Origin: Anabas testudineus
Lineage: Eukaryota > Chordata > Actinopteri > Anabantiformes > Anabantidae
NCBI RefSeq assembly: GCF_900324465.2
Contig: NC_046610.1
Span: 18,955,824 to 19,019,823 of the forward strand
Length of the DNA stretch: 64,000 bases
Direction of reading: 5' to 3'
Positions 13,247 to 24,443 of the stretch are shown here, one piece after another (position 1 is the first letter of the stretch; each line of letters starts with the position of its first letter). A program made the translations under genes and the position numbers. The notes beneath the pieces are model-generated. The model was not told the DNA's origin. It searched no databases and saw only the letters and a list, made by a program, of their open reading frames with translations.

Positions 13247-16200
13247 GTTGTTTTTTTATTGCATTAGTTTAATGAAACCGTTTGTAACCTATTCATCTTG
13301 ACAATTCATTCAACATTGATAAATGTACCTTTAATTTAATCCCATTAAATCAACTATCATATTAAATATAGCACTCCCAGGCAGGTTAGGGTAGGTAAAT
13401 ATACAAACTAAAGAAACAGACGTTGCATCTATCATCTTTCCAAATGATTTTTTAACTGAAAAGTTTTACATCTATGATGCCAAAAAAAGACCACAAAGGT
13501 TTCTGATCACAGATTTCACCAGACTGTGGGATGTGACTCACCTGTCCTACTGTGACCATCGCTCCTCTGCTGGAGGCCATGGTGGCTCCTGAGAACAGTT
13601 TTCTCACTCCCTCTGCAGGACAGGATCCAGTCAAACAACAGACAAAATGTTGCTGTGTGCTCTATATGAAGTTACAAACACTACACTGAGTGACATTTAC
13701 CTTCTCTGAAGACTCTGAAGAGTCCATCAATGGCGTGTTTGTAGCTGATAGAAGACAAAACACACCATTCAAGGTTAAATTACTGTGTGCTAAGAGATAA
13801 GAGAGGTGTAGTGTGTACATCAGAAACCAGACTCACTTTCTCCTCTGTTCTGCTGGTAGTTTCATGTCATTCTGCATCCTAGACACAAACAAATCAAATC
13901 TGTTATATTGATTCAGACCTACAGTCATAAACTGTTTGCTTAGAGAAACTCTTGTATAATCATTGCTAATTTGAACATTATCATGGCTGTTACCTGACAT
14001 TCACCATGTCTGCCGGTGTACCAACAAACCCACCAGTGAAGCCTGTTGACAGACAAAATCTATTTGCACAAAATCCGGCATGGGTGGTTCTGCATATGTG
14101 TGTCTGTGTGTGTGAGACAGAGAGAGCTAGGGGACAAAGACAAACAGAGAAAGGAGAGGTGTGCTCTTACCTCCAAAAGCTCCCAGCAGGACCTTCTGAT
14201 AGAAGGGCATGGGGCCTTGGCTTTTGCTCCCCATCATGTCCCTCACCGTCTCATAGATGGCAAATCTGGTGAGGGAATAAGACATCTGAGGAGAGGAGAG
14301 GAGAGCAGAGGAGAGCAGAGGAGAGCAGAGGAGAGCAGAGGAGAGCAGAGGAGAGGAGGTAGTCATTTTGAATCTTCCCCTGCAGCATTTACAGACATGG
14401 ATAATTGGTCCTCTCTACAAACATTTACAGAACAGCTAAACAAACATTGCAAAGTCACTCCATTATTAAAAGTTAAAAGAACGAGGCAAACTAAACTGCT
14501 TCTTCAAACTTCTTCTCATATTTAAAAATAGCATGCAGGCTTATGTCCAACATGTGTTGTCTGTTTTATTATTGATATTTGGTTCCATATTTGACACCTG
14601 ATTTTATTTGACTCATTCACATGAGATGAATTATGTTTTCTTATTCAGTATGTCTGACTACAAAAGGAAGAACATACTCTGGTCTCGCTTGAGGAGCTAC
14701 AGACTGGTTTCTGGTCATTCAGAGAGACATCTATTATGGTGTCTATTAACAAGAAAAGTGAAGCAATGAACGGCAGACGTGTCATACCTGTCTGCAGAGG
14801 GAGGCAGAGAGGCCGTTGTAAAGAGCCAGCACCCCATCGCTCTTAACCACATGAATGGCCATCCCCACCATCCTCTTCTTGACCTCCTGCTGTGTCTGCA
14901 GGTGCACCTGGAAAGAAACATATTGAGACTGATGTCACTGTGGACACTATGCCAGGCACAGAGGTGGCACGACAAAGAACGACAAGACAGAACACAGACA
15001 ATAAATCAGCAGACAAAGACGGTAGCAGGAGTAATACAGCAATCATCAGTGAGCGTGTCAAATGACTAAATGTCAGCTCTTAAAGGGTTAATGCCACATT
15101 TTAGTAGAGTACGTCTATGAAGTTGTTTGACTGACTGAATCTATTATGAATCAAACTGTATCCTAGATGCAGCAAACCACACTTCAGTCCATTGTCACGA
15201 CCTCCTGTTCACATCTTTCAAACTTTTCAGTTTGTCGACGACATCATCAAGGTTGTGCAGACACATGGTGAGTAGAACCATCTATTATGAGTAAACTGAC
15301 CTTCCAGTGTAACGAGAGAGTGTCAGGTCGAGACGGGAGGGGAGGGACACCGGAAGTTATGAAAGCATGCAGAAGTATCTCGTAACAGCAACCCTACATG
15401 TGTGTGCATGTTCAAGTGTGTGTTGTCCTTGTCAGAGGAGGTCAGCAGGTCTACAACGTGGCCTTTGTCCTCTGTTCTGATTAGGAAATGTGTTTGAAGG
15501 CCTTCACAACACATTGTTTTTTAACTGGTTGCACAAACTGAAACATAAAAATGGGCTTTTTGGACAACAACCTGATTCATGTCTCCACCTCGGCCTTGAA
15601 ACTGCCTAAACGTACAATATTCAAAAAGATTTTCTTGCCGTGTCATCTCAGTTTACAAGATGTGCCATCACTCAATGTTGCTACACGTTTGCTAGTCGCC
15701 CGTTCAGGCTGCACCTCCGACATGCTGGTACCTATTTGTGTCACATCATGCACACTCACAATGACAACGCTAATATCCTGATCTTCAGCAGGTACATTGT
15801 TGCTAATTAGGACTCAACACACATTAGGACATGCAGTGTATGTGCAGAGTAGCTTTTGTTATCATATTGAAGAGATCTGATGATCCTAGGCTAATATTTA
15901 CCACTTAGTGTCAGCTTAGAACTCTTGTAGTTATGAGACAGGGTACCACCGCTGTCTACACAAATTTATTCTTTTATTCTTTTTACTGGATAATAAACTA
16001 TTAGAGACAATAATGTTTCCATTTAAATCATTCCAAAACCAACATAGACATAACTAGAAAACTGCCTAAACTTTACATTTTCTCCACTTACACTTTGTCT
16101 CACAACATGACTTCTAAAAGAAGAGACGCCTGACTTTGAAGCTACACCCTTGCCAGCAGCCCCTTGAGGCTGAACTCAGACATGCTGCTACTTTGAGCAG

Positions 16201-18542
16201 TGCTTGAGAAGTGCTGACGTCAGCATGCACATTCACAATGACTGTGCCAAAATCCTATTTTACCTACGGTAATTCTTACCAGGCTCACTGTCTTACAGTG
16301 GCAGCATGCTAACATTGCTAATTAGGATTTAACATGCATTGGGGTATGTTGTGTATGTGCAGTATAGTGATATTATTATATCTGATGGTATGATTTGAGG
16401 CATGTGATAATAAAACCCCCAGTACGTTACAACCTGCACCTACTGCGCCAAGATGATATCCAAATATTTCACTGCATGGATTGAAAAGTTTAACTGCCTG
16501 TTAATAGAGTCTTTTTTTTTTTAAACAAGGTTCCCAAATAGCAGGAAAACAATTCTTGCCGGTGCAGGAAAATGTAAAGTGAACACAACTGAGTGTAACT
16601 GCTGAAAGTTGTATTTTCAAATACCTTATAAAGGAAACCACAAAGTGTTGTATTAGGCCATCAGCAAGCCATTGTGTTCATGTACATGAACTTGTACTCT
16701 CTGCCACACATAAACTGTGGTGAAATGTTACACCCAGACAAACGAATACGTGTCTGCAGTCTCTTTAGATGAGGTCCCACAAATCTTGTTTAGCAACTTT
16801 GCCGCAACAACAGAGCAGCCTTTCTGAGGGTGTCATGATGTACTGCGTGTTAACACAAAAAAAGGAAATGAATAAAGAACATGACTCAGCACTAATTGAA
16901 TGTCTGGTCAAGCTCTACTTTCTTGCTGAAAACTACATTTACATATTTTCTGCTGCAAACTGAACTTCAGACCTGCAGTTTAACTGGCCCTGTTAAGTTT
17001 TGCAGGAATGTGGTCAGTATTCACCATCATGAAACCATTAAAAGGTTGGAGCTCTGCACGCCGCTGGCACAAGATCAACATCTGCCTCAGTCTCCAGCAG
17101 TACTATATCTTAGAACTTGTGTGTACCCGGATGAGGAAGAGTGTGTGATTTAATTGTTATCAGGAGCGGCTCGGCTCAGAGGAGGACTTTGTGTTCACGG
17201 CCTCTCGTAGCGTTTCATTACATGAGAACAGTTAAGGAGAAAAAAACCCTCAGATGCAATTACAGGTGAACTTGGACTGAAAATCAAGCCTGCAGTGAAA
17301 ACTGTCAACGGCACGGCTGTTTACACAGCACAATTAGCTGTGCTGTAGTTTAACTTACTCAACAAACACCTAAAAACACACACAGGGCAGAAACTAGGCT
17401 TCTATAACACGTCTGTTCATGTTTCATTTGATATTTTTGCGATCAAACTATCTAACCCATCACAAGCTAGAGTATCTTCTCATAAAATGTGTACTCCTGA
17501 TTATGGTCCAAATACAAGGTGCAACATAAGGTGAAAGACACATGCTAATGTGAAGACAAAAATGTAAATAAATACAGGTTAACAGATGTTGCAATCGGTT
17601 TAAACCAGGTCTAAATGATACATTTTCACGTTACACTTAACCAGTTTAAGGAAACTCCTGTGCTAAACGATAGCGATGTGACGTGTGTGCATTTGTTAAC
17701 AGTTCTCCATGGTTTGTAAATGATATCTGGAGAAAGTCATAAGTGTAAGCAACAACAGGCCACTGCTAAAAATAAAGTTGTTCTCATTACTACAAGTAGA
17801 GCAGTAATACAGCCACACTGAAAACTACTATTAGTAGAGTAATTATGGACTTTACAACTCAATCATATATAGTTTTACATTAAATGGTCAACCGGCAATC
17901 AGGTCTGGGTAAAAATGAACAACTCCAGAGGGTAATTGTTTCAGCAAAGTGGTGATTACCAGCCATCCCTACATAATTACACCACACATGACCCACTGAG
18001 GACCATGTAGTGTTTTCAAGATCATGTGTTGCTGTGCATTTAAAGGAGAGAAATAGATTTTAACAGTAGGTCGGTCTGACAGAGTGAACACCCTGATACC
18101 ATAATAATAAAGTTAATTATTAGAGTTAAATGTAAGGTTACAGTTAGTCAGCACAGGCATACAATGAGAATGTACACAACAGTAACTTCCTAGCCAGAGT
18201 GCCATAACCTGTGCCCTATATTCCTCTCATCCTCAGACATGACACTAGCAGCACAGGACACGTGATCCGTCACAGTCTCTCACTGAACATCAGGCTGCAG
18301 CCGCCACCGTGCAGAAACGTCTTTAAATCAAACTACTGCAGAGAGATCACAGTGAAATACCAGCGATCAGTGGAGTGTGTCTGCAGCGCGGTGTTTCAGG
18401 CCTGCACTCCTCCACACACACACACACACGGTGTCCCCCCTCACACCCTCACCTTGATCAGATCCAGAGGATGGGTGCAGCAGGCGGCTCCGCAGGACGC
18501 CAGTCCTCCGAAATACCACCTCGACATCCGTTTCTCGGCCAT
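12434..18542 (-). CDS. slc25a10: Mitochondrial dicarboxylate carrier (SLC25A10)
   Basis: Inner-membrane carrier exchanging malate or succinate for phosphate and sulfur oxyanions. Eleven coding exons on the minus strand, in coding order: 18453-18542, 14788-14907, 14171-14285, 13994-14042, 13837-13878, 13701-13744, 13542-13612, 13036-13128, 12839-12916, 12681-12737, 12434-12535. All junctions are GT-AG and phases agree, giving 286 residues, against about 287 in mammals. The three mitochondrial-carrier signatures are visible: PLDLIK at about residue 25, PADMVNVR at about 118, and PLDVLKTR at about 218. The start MAEKRMSRWYFGG is the usual dicarboxylate-carrier N terminus and lies in a GC-rich island. 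Intron 1 is about 3.5 kb; the others are short. The acceptor of exon 3 is preceded by a decamer minisatellite. The subfamily call is firm; a teleost a/b paralogue cannot be assigned. Confidence 0.95.
12993..13022. repeat. CA microsatellite in slc25a10 intron
   Basis: (CA)n run of about 15 units between coding exons 8 and 9 of slc25a10. Confidence 0.9.
13207..13245. repeat. CA microsatellite in slc25a10 intron
   Basis: (CA)n run of about 19 units in the intron between exons 7 and 8 of slc25a10, the second such tract within 250 bp. Confidence 0.9.
14289..14359. repeat. GAGAGCAGAG minisatellite at a splice acceptor
   Basis: Five perfect decamers (GAGAGCAGAG, 14301-14350) with degenerate flanks. 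On the coding (minus) strand this reads as a CTCTGCTCTC pyrimidine tract that directly precedes the acceptor of slc25a10 exon 3 (exon edge 14285), so copy number may alter that splice site. Confidence 0.9.
15595..15905. repeat. Dispersed repeat, copy 1
   Basis: Shares an ordered series of words with 16060-16400: ACTGCCTAAAC, AGACATGCTG, TTGCTAATTAGGA, and a GTGTATGTGCAG tail. The module containing TGCTAATTAG resembles an abundant teleost interspersed repeat, but I cannot assign class or family. Confidence 0.6.
16060..16400. repeat. Dispersed repeat, copy 2
   Basis: Second, diverged copy of the repeat at 15595-15905 in the same orientation, about 450 bp downstream. Similar words occur in the same order, with insertions between them. 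Confidence 0.6.
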
Positions 18543-19150
18543 GGCCCCGTCCCGTGCCGCCGTCTGGTGCAGCTGCGGCGGTCACTTCCTCCACACGCTG
18601 TCGGCTTCCTGTCCTGCGGGCTCACAGCTGGCGGCGGATCGTCTTCTGCGGGACACGGACAGCTCGTTAATGTTCAAGCATTCCGATAAAAACATCAGAG
18701 GGGAGGTCGGAGTGTGTGTGTGTGTGTGGGGTGGGGGGGGACTTTGACTCCTACACTAGAGCCACACGATGTGCGTGTTCGCACATGCAAGACTGCGCGA
18801 TCCCGTGTGTCTGTGTGTGTGTGTGTGTGAGTGAGCGCGCACTGTCACTGTTTGGGCCACAGTGAAAGCAGCTGTAGACAGATGGGGGGGGGGGGGGGGC
18901 AACCAATTGCTGCCGAGATCGACCGTGCAGCCTACCCGCTCCGGAGCCCCAGGTCCAAAGGTCGACGTCGAGGTATGAGAGACCTAAAGCCCCGCGGAGC
19001 ACACACTCACAAGCCCGAGTCCCACCGCTGCTGCACACCGTCATGTGGATTTAAAGCGACAGGCGCCTGTTCGTGCTGCCGCGCGGTGCACTGGTTGACG
19101 CTGAGTTCACTCTGTCCCTTTAAGAGGACGGCGCTTCTGCAGACAGCAGA
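18543..19150 (-). promoter_or_regulatory. GC-rich promoter region of slc25a10
   Basis: CpG-rich sequence immediately upstream of the slc25a10 start codon, with many CG dinucleotides through about 19100. No TATA box is evident, as is common for housekeeping mitochondrial carrier genes. It contains a poly-G run at 18884-18899 and short GT tracts near 18715 and 18810. The transcription start is not determinable. Confidence 0.6.
18884..18899. repeat. Poly-G run
   Basis: Sixteen consecutive G within the slc25a10 promoter island; prone to quadruplex formation and to length errors in sequencing. Confidence 0.9.
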
Positions 19151-19846
19151 TATCTGAGCGTGTGAACCACCACAGAAATCATTTCAACAAGGTGATGTGT
19201 TTCCAACAGGAGCCACGATGAGCTCAGTTAAATTCACTGCATTCAGTCAACAAAGCAGAGGCAGCTGTGAGGCTTACATGGATCCTACTCAAATATATGA
19301 AGTAAACATAAAACAGCATAAAATATTACATTTACCAAAAACTAATTACAGATTTTTTTAATGCAGTAATTTTACACTCACCTCATGGTTGTATCAGTTT
19401 TGTGTAGTTAGCAGATTTTAATGGCAACATTAGAGTTGGCTTATTCTGTGTGGGTTTAGAGCTAGTATAAAGATTTGTGACTGAAGCTCTTTATCTTCTA
19501 AAACTGGAACATGGTGTCTAAACCTACTTAGTACATTTTAAGTGTGTTGTGCTCACCACTTTCTAGTTTGGCAGCTTGTGATGACCTTGTTGCTGCCTCC
19601 TGTGGTCATTTCGGCACTAACACCCAACACAGCATATCTGGTCTCCACCAGTTTTCCCTTCACATATTTGGTTTTATTGACGAGGAAGGCACCAATAATA
19701 GTAATGAAATTAGATCTGGTTGATGCTCTCCTCATTTTGAATCTGTGTTTAAATCCAAGTGATTGCATGTAGGAGGAATGGCATTGTATTTGAGTTAAAT
19801 CACAGATTCTGTCTAGTCGAATAAGCTGTTTCCAAATATATAGCTA
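19151..19846. other. Intergenic, no gene recognised
   Basis: Complex sequence between the slc25a10 promoter and a Tc1 remnant. The minus-strand open frame around 19553-19768 is not similar to anything I know; it may be part of an old repeat. Confidence 0.5.
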
Positions 19847-20675
19847 CAGTGGCAAGAAAAAGTAATGATCTGACCTTCACCTTTGTCAAGAGTATCAACA
19901 AATATAATAAGCCTAAAATAAGCGTACCTGGAGTCTCATTAAGTTAGTCACAGCCAAAGGTTTGAAGGCATCATTGGAACTGGCTAACATCTGTGTTAAT
20001 GAGTCTACAGTAGGTAAAACATTGAACAAGCAGGGTGTCACAAGACACCACAAAGGAAGCTGCTGCTTACTTAATGAACATTGCTGCACACCTGAATTTT
20101 GTGAAAGAGTACATTGACACTCCACAGCAGTATTCGCAAAATGTTTTGTGGACTGATGAAACTATATTGAACTATTTGGAAACAATGCACAGCCCTTCAT
20201 CTGGTGTAAAAAGATCACTGAAAATTACCATGAAAACATTATCCCCATCATAAAGTATGGTGGAGGAAACACCATGATTTGTGCCTGCTTTGCTGCTTCA
20301 GGACCTGGCCAGCTCACAGTGATTGAGGGGGAAGAGGAGTTCCCAAGTATATCAAAGATTCTTCAGGATAATGTGAGAATGTCTCTGTAGAAGTTGGGAG
20401 ATGCATTCGGACTATGACCTAAAACAGAATGGCTTCAGAAAAACAAAATCCACCCTTTGGAGACAAGTCAGAGCTCAGACCTCAACCCAATAGACGTGCT
20501 ATGGAACGACTTGAAGAGAGCCACACATGAGATGTCCAAAGAATATGACAGAGCTAAAGCAGTTCTGCAGGAAGAATGGGTTAAATTCCTCCTGAACAGT
20601 GTGCAGATCTGATCCACAGCTACAGGAAGCGCCTGGTTGAGGTTATTACTGCCAAAAAAAACAGCAGTGTTTAAA
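19847..20675 (+). mobile_element. Decayed Tc1/mariner transposon
   Basis: The left end starts CAGTGGCAAGAAAAAGTA after a TA dinucleotide, the usual Tc1 integration site and a known teleost Tc1 terminal sequence. Inside, plus-strand reading gives fragments of the transposase: NVLWTDET (the first catalytic D), KYGGGNTM, CFAASGPGQL, SSDLNPIDVLWNDLKRA (second and third catalytic region) and EEWVKF. Several stops and frame changes interrupt it, so it encodes no active enzyme. The central DN-PKH region appears deleted or scrambled. I could not find a matching right inverted repeat, so the right edge is approximate. Confidence 0.85.
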
Positions 20676-22345
20676 TTGAAACGGCTTTAACTAGTAAAGC
20701 TACAGACTCATGGATTCTTTTCAGTAACGTTCAGACAACAGGTATTTGACTGCTAACCTCTTGGCCTGTGTCCTTAAAACAACTCTAAATCAAAGATATT
20801 GTTGGATATCTGCTTAATTTGGCTCATTGGTGGCGTTTTCTGTAGTAATGTCTTCATCTTCCAGTGTTTTTCCCACACTTTCTGTAATAAGGAACTAAAA
20901 GCTTTCAGCAGTAATAACTGACCAGCTGAGCATGTACTGGCATGTTTGAAACATACAGCATAATGATGACACCACAGCCAAAAGCAATAAATCCATGTTT
21001 TAATCACAACTGTAAACACACTAACACATCGCTGTTATATCTCAAAAAGTTCAATTTAACAGGCAGAGGTCTGGCAGTCAGCACGTGGCGTGAGATGTCA
21101 TTTGTAAGTAACTCTCAGAATCCAAATCAGCCAAGTGCAGACATGCATCATTTTTTCAACCCTTCACTCACAAAAACAATCACATCCGCATTACTGTGAA
21201 TGTTAGCAACTGTAAAATGAAGCCAAACACCTGCTTATCAGCAGGCGGAGGTTTCTGTTATTTTCTCCACCCTTCACTCTTCTTGTTATTCAAACACCCT
21301 TGACCCCCCCCACAGCTCATTACCTGGATCAGTCAGTCAGATACCACTTCACTGTGTCCTCCGTCACTCTTCCTTCATTTAAGATGGTATCTTGCAGCGT
21401 CTCAGTGACTGAACACACCTGATTTATATCTTTAATCAAGGTTGCGTAAATGTCAGTCCTTTATGTTAGCGAGTACATCACTCACTTAGTGTCTACTGCC
21501 CCCAAGTGTAGTGTGTCTGCTGTTACCACTCGTAGTGGTTTAGCATCCAACTGGGAGTAAATTGCCCATTACAATGAATTTGTAATCTGGAGTGTACAGG
21601 TATTTACAATTTTCTTCTGTACTGATATCACATATCCATTTTCCTTCAACCTTTTGTCTGACTTAATCTCTTTTCATGTGCTCTTTATTGTCTTTCTTTA
21701 ATTATCTGTAACTGATTATACATCAAAAGACTTGATTGAAAACTGCCAACATTGAACCATCCTATTAAAACCAGAAAACACATGTTCAATGACAAACATA
21801 TCTGTTAACATCCAGTTTAACAAATTATTTTTTGTCAACATACAGTATACTAGATAAAAGATGTAAAATCTACCATAGACAATAGGAGTGTTTCAGCTGA
21901 TATTGAAGGGCTATGGTAAAAATACATATTACAGAACCTCTATTTAAAAAAATCTCAAAAGCATGCATAAAAAGTAAATAAACAATCCCGGCTCTGACTG
22001 CCCACACATTTTCAGTGAAAACACCAACATGCACAAACATACGACGTACACTGGTCTTCTGTACACAGACCACCCACGCACACACACAAGCAGAGGCAGA
22101 GTGGAATTTAATAAATGTAAGTCACACACATTAGTAAACATCTAAACATCTCCAATCCTCCCACAATTCATTTCAACTCCCAACCCACACAAAGGATTAC
22201 ATCATGTAAATGCAGAACCAGATCGCTATGTAGTTAATGTAAAACATTTTATCTTTAAATGGCAAACTTTATCAGACAAATCCAATATTACATCACCGTA
22301 TTTTACGTTTAATTAATATAAAACACAAGGCTGAATATGTTCTAA
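20676..22345. other. Intergenic, 3' of the claudin gene
   Basis: No coding sequence recognised. The right end should contain the 3' flank of the minus-strand claudin gene. Otherwise AT-rich complex sequence. Confidence 0.55.
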
Positions 22346-22351
22346 TTTATT
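22346..22351 (-). terminator. Polyadenylation signal of claudin gene
   Basis: AATAAA on the minus strand about 65 bp downstream of the claudin stop codon; canonical hexamer and suitable distance. Confidence 0.55.
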
Positions 22352-22413
22352 ACAATCTTTTTCAACTTGAAGAGTTTGTTCATCCCTCACATGCTCAGTA
22401 CATCTACAGGATC

Positions 22414-23082
22414 TCATACAAAAGATTTTTCCTGCTGCTTCGCCTCCCCCGCTGCCCCTGTATTTGGTTTGTCTTTCACTGCTCCTCCAAAAACAGGCAG
22501 CGCTCGTCCTCCTGGTGGAGAGGAACCGACATGCAGTAGAGAGCCCCCCACTAACAGGAGCACGCTGGCCCCCCATCCCAGGTACAGTGCCGGCCCCAGT
22601 TCTCTCTTTAGAGGTGCTGCAACACTCGGATCATAGAAGTCCCTGATGATTGCATGGGCAGTCCAACAGATGGGAATCATGTAGGCCAGGCCAGCCACAA
22701 GGAAGAGTACCCCAGCTACCTTAGCAAGCCAAGTCTTGGAAGGCTGGTTATTGTCCCCTATGCAATGAGTACACTTGGCCCCTGCCACGCCAAGTATGAG
22801 GGCCAGAAAGCAGAGGAGCAGGGAGAGAACAGTGAGGCCCCGGGCAGCTTGAGCAGACTTGGGCAGAGCCAGGGTGGAGTCGTAGGTCTTGCACTGGATT
22901 TGACCGGTGGTCTGGGACAAGCAGTTCATCCACAGTCCTTCCCACAACACCTGAGCGATGACCAGCTCTCCACCTACGAAGGCGGACACGCGCCACAGAG
23001 GAGCGGCGCACACCAGCGCCCCACACACCCAACCCAGTACGGCCAGTATCAAGCCCAGCAGCTGTAGACCTGTTGATGCCAT
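22414..23082 (-). CDS. Claudin (claudin-3/4/5-like tight-junction protein)
   Basis: Four-pass tight-junction protein that sets paracellular permeability. The start is taken at MASTGLQLLGL (23082), the usual claudin N terminus; an in-frame ATG seven codons upstream is less likely. The 222-residue product has TM1 at about 8-28, the first extracellular loop with the W-GLW-C-C signature (WEGLWMNC, then C nine residues on), TM2 at about 80-100, TM3 at about 115-137, TM4 at about 160-182, and a short cytoplasmic tail. The tail ends KSFV, a PDZ-binding-type C terminus slightly unlike the common YV. The WTAHAIIRDFYDPSV segment after TM3 is typical of the claudin-3/4/5/6/9 group, and this group often has one coding exon, as here. 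Orthology to a named fish claudin cannot be fixed. Confidence 0.93.
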   Translation of the reverse strand: MASTGLQLLGLILAVLGWVCGALVCAAPLWRVSAFVGGELVIAQVLWEGLWMNCLSQTTGQIQCKTYDSTLALPKSAQAARGLTVLSLLLCFLALILGVAGAKCTHCIGDNNQPSKTWLAKVAGVLFLVAGLAYMIPICWTAHAIIRDFYDPSVAAPLKRELGPALYLGWGASVLLLVGGSLLHVGSSPPGGRALPVFGGAVKDKPNTGAAGEAKQQEKSFV

Positions 23083-23509
23083 AACCACGAAAGTTGAAAA
23101 CACTCTTAGCGTGAAACAAAAATGTTCCTTAGAAAAATCTCAGTCCAAATGTTCTCTTGTTCTTCTCACTGTGAGGTTGCAGAGAGTTGAATAGTTACTG
23201 CTGTTACGACATGAAAGTCAAGTCTTGAAGTCAGTCATCCAGCAAGATGTCCACAGATCGTGACCTGTCACCCGCTCTTCTTCTCCTCACTGTGCTGTCT
23301 TGTTTAACACGTACTGTAGATAAAAGATGGCATAATTTTCAGTAAATGAACTGTGTAGAATCACGTTTTAAATAAACTCACATAAAGTAAAGACAAATTT
23401 TACTCCATCACAAAACCACATCAAATAAGAGAACTGAAACCTGCTCCATGTTGGTCTGAGGAAGGTACCAATCAATTCCACATATCCAGCAAAAGTCTGT
23501 AAAACTTAC
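23083..23509. other. Claudin 5' flank
   Basis: Upstream sequence of the minus-strand claudin gene, presumably 5' UTR and promoter. No TATA box at a convincing distance and no CpG island. Confidence 0.5.
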
Positions 23510-23643
23510 TTTTCAATCAGATCCACAGTCATTACGTCGTTGGTGCTACAGTTGTGTTTCCTTCTTCTGTTATGAGTGACCAGTTTGTGTCTCTGGATCT
23601 CATACACAGGGGTGTAGGAGGGCAGCTGTGTGTCATACTCCAT
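23510..23643 (-). CDS. Unrecognised spliced-looking coding exon
   Basis: On the minus strand a 44-codon frame starts MEYDTQLPSYTPVYEIQRHK and ends in phase 2 at a perfect donor, GTAAGT (23504-23509). Upstream is a GT-rich run followed by TAG, so it could instead be an internal exon with an acceptor near 23647. The peptide is polar, tyrosine-rich at first, then basic (HNRRRKH), with no membrane segment. I do not recognise the family and did not find a partner exon between here and the claudin gene. It may be part of an unannotated gene, a pseudogene fragment, or chance. Confidence 0.35.
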
Positions 23644-23651
23644 ACTAACTA

Positions 23652-23653
<2 letters not shown>

Positions 23654-23688
<35 letters not shown>
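23654..23688. repeat. CA microsatellite
   Basis: (CA)n run of about 17 units directly upstream of the candidate exon at 23510-23643. Confidence 0.9.
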
Positions 23689-23689
<1 letters not shown>

Positions 23690-23691
<2 letters not shown>

Positions 23692-24443
23692 GACAGCTAC
23701 TTATGCAAAAATGACAGCACAAGGACACTTTGTTGCAGGCATTGCTGATTACTACCACATTGTCATTTGTTGTAGCTAGAGTTGCCAGATTGAGGCAGCA
23801 AAGCATAAAAAGTCATGGAGGATAAGGTGAAAGCATGAAACCACTGTTGTGTCACAACAACAACAACAACAGAAAGAGTTAGATGAACTGGAAATTGCTG
23901 TCAAAACTGTATTGACTATAATAGTGAGCACTTGAGTGGACACTATCATAGCATGTGGGTGAGTGAACCAGATGTTGTTCTTTAGCTGCCCACCAGATGG
24001 TGTTAGGGTGGTCACCACGTTGAGGCACAAATAATGAGCTCATAATGCCTTCCCCATGCATTTACACTACTTTTCTCATCTGTTCTATTCTAACATACCT
24101 TCTAAGTCTGATTTATACAGCGAACAACATGAAATGGCAGGAATACTGCTGCCTTTATGGCACAATTTGCTGTTGCTTAATTATTAACTAACCTGAATTA
24201 ATGAGAAAAAGAAACACATCAGCAGAAAAGCTGACTCATGTTGTTGATTAGATGTCTGATGCCAAGACTTCAAGAAGTTTCGTTTTCTTGGAAACTCTCT
24301 ACCCTGGTGGAGAGAGAGAGAGAGAAAAGGGGAGCATACAGAGGTACACACACTGTGCACTGCAAGCTTTATTAAAGCACAGGCAGACTGCATGGTTTGA
24401 CTGTAGCTTTGTTCTTGGTTTCCTGGAATTCTTTTCCATAAAT
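23690..24443. other. Intergenic, upstream of first GIMAP gene
   Basis: Holds the presumed promoter and 5' UTR of the plus-strand GIMAP gene. I see no canonical TATA box. A short GAGA tract lies at about 24310-24326. Confidence 0.5.

Larger units (their letters stand above)
14908..18452. other. slc25a10 intron 1
   Basis: About 3.5 kb intron between coding exons 1 and 2. It contains two copies of a degenerate dispersed repeat (about 15595-15905 and 16060-16400). No nested gene is recognisable. Confidence 0.7.

Noticed and set aside
18211-18747. 178-codon plus-strand frame across slc25a10 exon 1
   Set aside because: Opposite strand to a confident first coding exon and CpG island; GC-rich sequence keeps frames open by chance.
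22654-23067. Plus-strand open frame of 137 codons opposite the claudin
   Set aside because: It is antisense to a clear claudin coding sequence and has no family resemblance; it is open only because of the claudin's base composition.
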